From positions 1,922,001 to 1,986,000 of the forward strand of contig BAAHQB010000005.1 in the NCBI GenBank assembly GCA_054601695.1: 64,000 bases of DNA. Reading direction: 5' to 3'. The translations under genes were made by a program, and so were the position numbers. The notes beneath the pieces are model-generated. The model saw nothing but the letters and a program-made list of their open reading frames with translations, searched no databases and was not told where the DNA came from. Of the stretch, positions 45,891-64,000 are shown in pieces (within the stretch, counting starts at the first letter, position 1; every line of letters begins with the position of its first letter). This stretch comes from Amorphochlora amoebiformis. Lineage: Eukaryota; Cercozoa; Chlorarachniophyceae.

Positions 45891-47340
45891 ATACTTAATA
45901 TATCTATTTATGAATATGCTGATATCTAATACTTAATATATCCATTTATGCATATGCTGATATCTAATACTTAATATATATCTATGTGTGAATATGCTGA
46001 TATCTAATACTTAATATGCATATGCTGATATCCAAATACTTAATATATCTATTTATGAATATGCTGATATCTAATACTTAATATATCCATTTATGCATAT
46101 GCTGATATCTAATACTTAATATATATCTATGTGTGAATATGCTGATATCTAATACTTAATATGCATATGCTGATATCCAAATACTTAATATATCCATGTA
46201 TGAATATGCTGATATCTAATACTTAATATATCCATGTATGCATGTGCTAATATCTAATACTTAATATATCCATGTATGGATATGCTGATATCTAATACTT
46301 AATATATCGATGTATGCTTATGCTAATATCCAATACTTAATATATCCATGTATGTATATAATAATATCTAATACTTAATATATCCATGTATGCATGTGCT
46401 AATATCTAATGCTTAATATATCCATGTATGCATATGCTGATATCCAATACTTATTATATCCATTATCTAACACTTAATATATCCATGTATGCATATACTA
46501 ATATCTAATACTTAATATATCTACGTATGCATATCTGATCCTTTATATATCCATGTATGCATATTGTGATATCTACTACTTAATATATCCATGCATGCAT
46601 ATGCCAATATCTAATACTTAATATCTATGTATGCATATGCTGATATCTAATAACTATATATCCATGTATGCATATGCCAATATCTCGTACCTAATATATC
46701 TATGCTATGCCTATGCTAATATCTAATACTCAATATATCCATGTATGCATATGTAACATCTAATACTTACTATATCTCTATGCCTATGCTAATATCTAAT
46801 ACTTAATATATTCATGTATGCATATGCTAATATCTAGTACTTAATTTACATATGGCTATGCTAATATCTAGTGCTTAATGTATCCATGTATGCATATGCT
46901 AATATCTAATACTTAATATATATCTAAGCCTATGCTAATTTTTAACTGTTAGATATTACCATAGGCATAATATAATTAAGTATTAGATATTAGCATATTC
47001 ATACATGGATAGTATTAGATATTAGCAGAGGCTTAGATATATATTAAGTATTAGATATATTAAGTATTAGATATTAGCATAGGCTTAGAAATAATAAGTA
47101 TTAGATATTAGCATATTCATACATGGATGTATTCATGTATGTATGCATATGCTAATATCTAATACTTAATATATATATGCCTATGCTAATATCTAATAGT
47201 TAATATATCTATGTATGCATATGCTAATATCTAATACTTAATATATCTATGCCTATGCTAATATCTAATAGTTAAGATATCCATGTATGCGTATGCGAAT
47301 ATCTGGATGTTTTTACCTAATATCTAGTATCTAATGTTTT
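45885..47340. repeat. ~38-bp minisatellite with an inverted segment
   Basis: More than thirty units of ATGCTGATATCTAATACTTA plus ATATATCCATGTATGCAT run from 45885. Between about 46940 and 47125 the array is in reverse orientation (AAGTATTAGATATTAGCATA), then it returns to the original orientation. Confidence 0.9.
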
Positions 47341-47399
47341 ACCAAAGAAGTATTGATATCTAATCTTGACTTCATATCTATGCTATCTTTAGATATATA

Positions 47400-47432
<33 letters not shown>

Positions 47433-47473
47433 ATATATATCCTGTTGCAGCCTCTTCTTTAGTATAAGTGTGG

Positions 47474-47549
<76 letters not shown>

Positions 47550-47552
47550 TAC

Positions 47553-47615
<63 letters not shown>

Positions 47616-47619
47616 CATA

Positions 47620-47723
47620 CCCAGCCCCTGATTCTTGTAAAGGACGAGGCGAAATCACATATCTTCACCATATCTCAGACGTATATATATACATATATAA
47701 ATATATATATATATATATATACC

Positions 47724-47787
<64 letters not shown>

Positions 47788-47945
47788 CATTGTAAAGGAC
47801 GAGGGAAAACCATATCTCCGACGTATATATATACATATATATACATATATATATATATATAAATATATATATATATACATACATACATATATATTGTAAA
47901 GGACGAGGGGAAATCACTCATCTTCACCATATCTCAAGACGTATA
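47620..47945 (+). repeat. Three copies of an exon donor edge
   Basis: The full island at 47622-47684 (acceptor TACCCAG, frame [17 protein letters not shown], donor GTATAT) is followed by shortened copies at 47789-47830 and 47894-47945 that keep the 3' end and the GTATAT. Confidence 0.82.
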
Positions 47946-47957
47946 TATATACATATG

Positions 47958-47988
<31 letters not shown>

Positions 47989-48053
47989 TATATTATATAT
48001 ATATATATATACATATATGTACATATATATATATATATATGTATATTTATATT

Positions 48054-57977
<9,924 letters not shown>

Positions 57978-59039
57978 CTATCCCATATCGTCCTCCCCAT
58001 CCCCCTCTCTTCCTCCAGCCCCTATCGCTATCCCTTGATGTACATGTCCGGACGAATACGCAGCGGCAGCTGCGAGTGTTAGGAGGAACAGAATTGCGCG
58101 CTTCCTTCCATTACTCTCCGTTTTCTCCTTGGCACAACCCCGCTGCAGGGGGAAGGAGGAGTGACATACGGGGTATGGGTATGCTCGCGAGGTGGAGGAA
58201 TGTGGAGTAGAGAAGAGGGATGACTCGATGATCTTCCCGACATCCTGCTTGGAAACTATGCTCAAGAGAGAAACCAGAGCGGTCATGAGAGGAGCCCAGG
58301 CCACCCAGTCCTTGCTGTTGTGATTGTGTGGCGGGCGACATCGTTTCGATAGTAAAACGCGAGTTCGAAGGGACTTTTGTTCGTTTTCCAGTGCTTTCAC
58401 TCTTTCCTCCAAGTCCTGGTTGGAGCGAGCCAGGTCCGAGATCGCACGTTCGAGGTTCTGGCGCTTGCGCTCGAACTCCTCCTCGTCCACCTCGCTCTCG
58501 TTGTCGCTCTCGCTTTCGAGTTCATCATCCTGGGAACTCTCGTCGAGGGTGAGGTCTTGAGATTCTTCCTCTTGGATTGAGTCCCAGTCTGGAACGTCTA
58601 CGGAACGATGACGCTTCGGATGGGGGACTTTGAGCTCCTCCTGGTATCCAAGAAACAGAACACATACAAATTTTAGAAACAGCTCGAACTTGTGAGTAAT
58701 TGCCAGAAATAAGTAACAACCCGCTCGAAGTGTGATAATTGCTAGAAATAAGTAACAACCAACGACCCAGACGCGAACCAAGTATATATCCCTCTCCACA
58801 AAAGGTCCAAACTCCTCTCGTGCCTCACAACCCGGGGTTCAATAAAAAACAGAAAGTGTTCACACCTTCACGTTTTCGTCTAGGAGGCGCTTTTTCCCCT
58901 TGAAACCGGTCGAAATGAAGTCCTCCATATTACGGTTTGAACTTGGCGATAATCCAACGGGCAGGATACCTTCGCCCAACGGCCTTCCCAATTTCAAGAA
59001 ATCGTTGAAGAGCTTGTCCCGAGACCCCTTACGGTCCAT
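57978..59039 (-). CDS. Two-exon acidic coiled-coil protein with hydrophobic C-terminal segments
   Basis: Exon 1 is 59039-58866 and exon 2 is 58640-57978. They join in phase 0 (GTGTGA donor, GGATACCAG acceptor) to give 278 residues plus stop. The N-terminus MDRKGSRDKLFNDFLKLG is basic. Residues about 75-115 are very acidic (DDELESESDNESEVDEEE). These are followed by a coiled coil with LERAISDLARSNQDLEERV. Two hydrophobic stretches follow, WAPLMTALVSLLSIV and ILFLLTLAAAAAYSSG. The latter could anchor the protein in a membrane near its C-terminus. Unlike the neighbours, its intron (58641-58865) has no TA tract. Family not recognised. It is divergent from the gene at 59313. Confidence 0.8.
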
Positions 59040-59312
59040 TGTGTTCGCTCCCTTTAATTTACAGCCGCGTGGGAACGGGGAAGAGGGGTATGGCGGGAAA
59101 TGGGACTGCTTCGCTTTCTGACGTTGGCGGCTGACAGAGCACTTGGGAAATGCTGACGCCGGCGACCACGAGACGTGACATTCCGTATGGTATTGTGATA
59201 TCGCCAAGAAAAAACGTGATCTTGCATTCTGTCACGGGAAGTGTTAGAGGGTTTGGGCTACGAAATACCGTTTCAGTTTTTTCTTCAAATCTACGCGAAA
59301 TTAATTTCTCCG
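59040..59312. promoter_or_regulatory. Divergent intergenic region
   Basis: These 273 bp separate the ATGs of the genes at 59039 (minus) and 59313 (plus). It is G+C-balanced, free of TA tract and must hold both start regions. I see no repeated box like that at 28263-28369. Confidence 0.45.
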
Positions 59313-62692
<3,380 letters not shown>

Positions 62693-62899
62693 TAGTTTAA
62701 ACCCTGTTAGTACCGGGCAGTACCGGTTAGATAGGAGAGGATCAGAAGCAATATGATGGATTTGGAGGGATGTTGAAGATATGGTGGAGTATGGTTGAAT
62801 GGTGTATTGATAATTGATATTTAATCGTCGGACTGTATCCTCTCATGCTATTTCTTGCCTTTGTTGCGCTAACATTATAAATATATGTATACATATATG

Positions 62900-62930
<31 letters not shown>

Positions 62931-63055
62931 TTACATATATATGTATATATGTTTATATACGTGTATATATGTATAATCACTTATTTATACATATATATAT
63001 ATATATGTATATATTGTTTTATGATATTACACATACGTATATATTTGAACTATAG
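62693..63055. other. Intergenic or intronic sequence
   Basis: Unique sequence at 62693-62870 resembles the block at 31540-31775. TA-rich sequence with TATG words runs to 63050. Confidence 0.45.
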
Positions 63056-63137
63056 GTTAGGGAGGAACTAAATGTTCTTACGCGGAATCTAATGCTCTTT
63101 TCGAAGGTCCCACAACAAATCTCACATACACACTCAA

Positions 63138-63181
<44 letters not shown>

Positions 63182-63201
63182 GAAGGTTTTAGGACAAATC
63201 T

Positions 63202-63254
<53 letters not shown>

Positions 63255-63409
63255 GAAGGTTACAGGACAAATCTCACATACACGTATATATATATATATT
63301 ATATATATATATATATATATATGTTTGTACATACACATATATATACATACATACATATATACACACATACACACATAGATATATACACGAAGGTTTTAGG
63401 ACAAATCTC

Positions 63410-63441
<32 letters not shown>

Positions 63442-63445
63442 TATG

Positions 63446-63478
<33 letters not shown>

Positions 63479-63593
63479 ACATATATATATATATATATGT
63501 GTGTGTATATATAAGTATGTATACATGTACCTATATGCATGTATATATTATGTGTATATACATATACGCATATATTTACATACACATACGTAC

Positions 63594-63671
<78 letters not shown>

Positions 63672-63672
63672 A

Positions 63673-63728
<56 letters not shown>

Positions 63729-63799
63729 CTGTATGTATATATATTATATATATGCATACATACATATTATATATTTGCATACAATATATATATATATAC

Positions 63800-63843
<44 letters not shown>

Positions 63844-63934
63844 TATATATGTATGTCAGGAGTACCCTCTGAACAACGAGAACGTCGAGCACCTTCCGTG
63901 GCCCCGTCCGAGAATGGAGGCAGTCATAGATTAG
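63056..63934 (+). CDS. Two terminal exons of a plus-strand gene
   Basis: Exon 63056-63106 (acceptor ACTATAG, donor GTCCCA) reads [17 protein letters not shown]. Exon 63860-63934 (acceptor TGTCAG) reads [19 protein letters not shown] and ends in TAG. They join in phase 0. No start codon exon is seen between 62693 and 63055. The exons may be an alternative 3' end of the gene at 59313, since its exon 62294-62353 also ends in phase 0. Otherwise they belong to a separate small gene whose first exon I have missed. Family not recognised. Confidence 0.5.
63100..63420 (+). repeat. Four decoy copies of an exon donor edge
   Basis: The sequence at the end of exon 63056-63106 (CGAAG, then GTCCCACAACAAATCTCACATACA) recurs in the intron at about 63180, 63254 and 63388 as CGAAGGTTTTAGGACAAATC. 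Each copy is flanked by TA tracts and keeps the AAG-GT junction. Confidence 0.88.
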
Positions 63935-64000
63935 GAATTTAGGATAATTTAGGATCATAATAAAGAATAGTCATCACCTAGGAACCACCGTACACTGCAC

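Overview
This is nuclear DNA of an intron-rich eukaryote, not a prokaryote or a virus. Coding sequence appears as short, non-repetitive islands (often 30-120 bp) with GT-AG borders. These islands are separated by introns built almost wholly from (TA)n microsatellite, tandem arrays and TTAGGG/CCCTAA telomere-type repeats. Nearly all long TA-rich open frames are microsatellite translations. I rebuilt genes by requiring each island to have splice signals and to keep reading phase with its neighbours. Three models close perfectly: SPO11 (11 exons, 353 codons plus stop), a coiled-coil protein (14 exons, 436 codons plus stop) and a small helical protein (7 exons, 165 codons plus stop). The lineage cannot be fixed. 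TTAGGG-type repeats, a WSC domain and a betaine-binding-domain receptor would fit a zoosporic (chytrid-like) fungus or another unicellular eukaryote, but this is inference.

Layout from left to right. A large minus-strand receptor gene (588-13481, running off the left edge) has an OpuAC-like (glycine-betaine substrate-binding) ectodomain, a transmembrane helix and the start of a class-C-GPCR-like membrane region. Next come an intergenic stretch, an unspliced plus-strand multipass membrane ORF (15908-16915), weak minus-strand exon candidates, and a truncated LINE-type endonuclease (19903-20310). A minus-strand kelch-repeat gene (about 21.5-28.26 kb) is divergent from SPO11 (plus, 28370-34617), across a 107-bp gap with three CACGTG boxes. 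Then follow a minus-strand coiled-coil gene (36005-40941), a candidate terminal exon (plus, 41473-41702), a plus-strand gene starting with an arginine-rich leader (42033 onward), a plus-strand WSC-domain gene (49091-56059), a minus-strand two-exon membrane/coiled-coil gene (57978-59039), a divergent plus-strand seven-exon gene (59313-62692), and two more plus-strand exons (63056-63934).

Two patterns stand out. First, several introns consist of telomere-type repeats from donor to acceptor. In about a dozen introns the coding strand is the C-rich CCCTAA strand, which supplies pyrimidines, repeated CTAAC branch-point-like words and, when the last unit reads CCCTAG, the acceptor AG itself. Second, many exon edges have been copied in tandem, with their splice site, into the adjoining intron. 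Acceptor edges were copied upstream and donor edges downstream, each copy separated by a TA tract, so introns carry ladders of decoy splice sites. SPO11 also has an altered TOPRIM metal motif (D-H-G-P-H-G instead of D-x-D-P-x-G).
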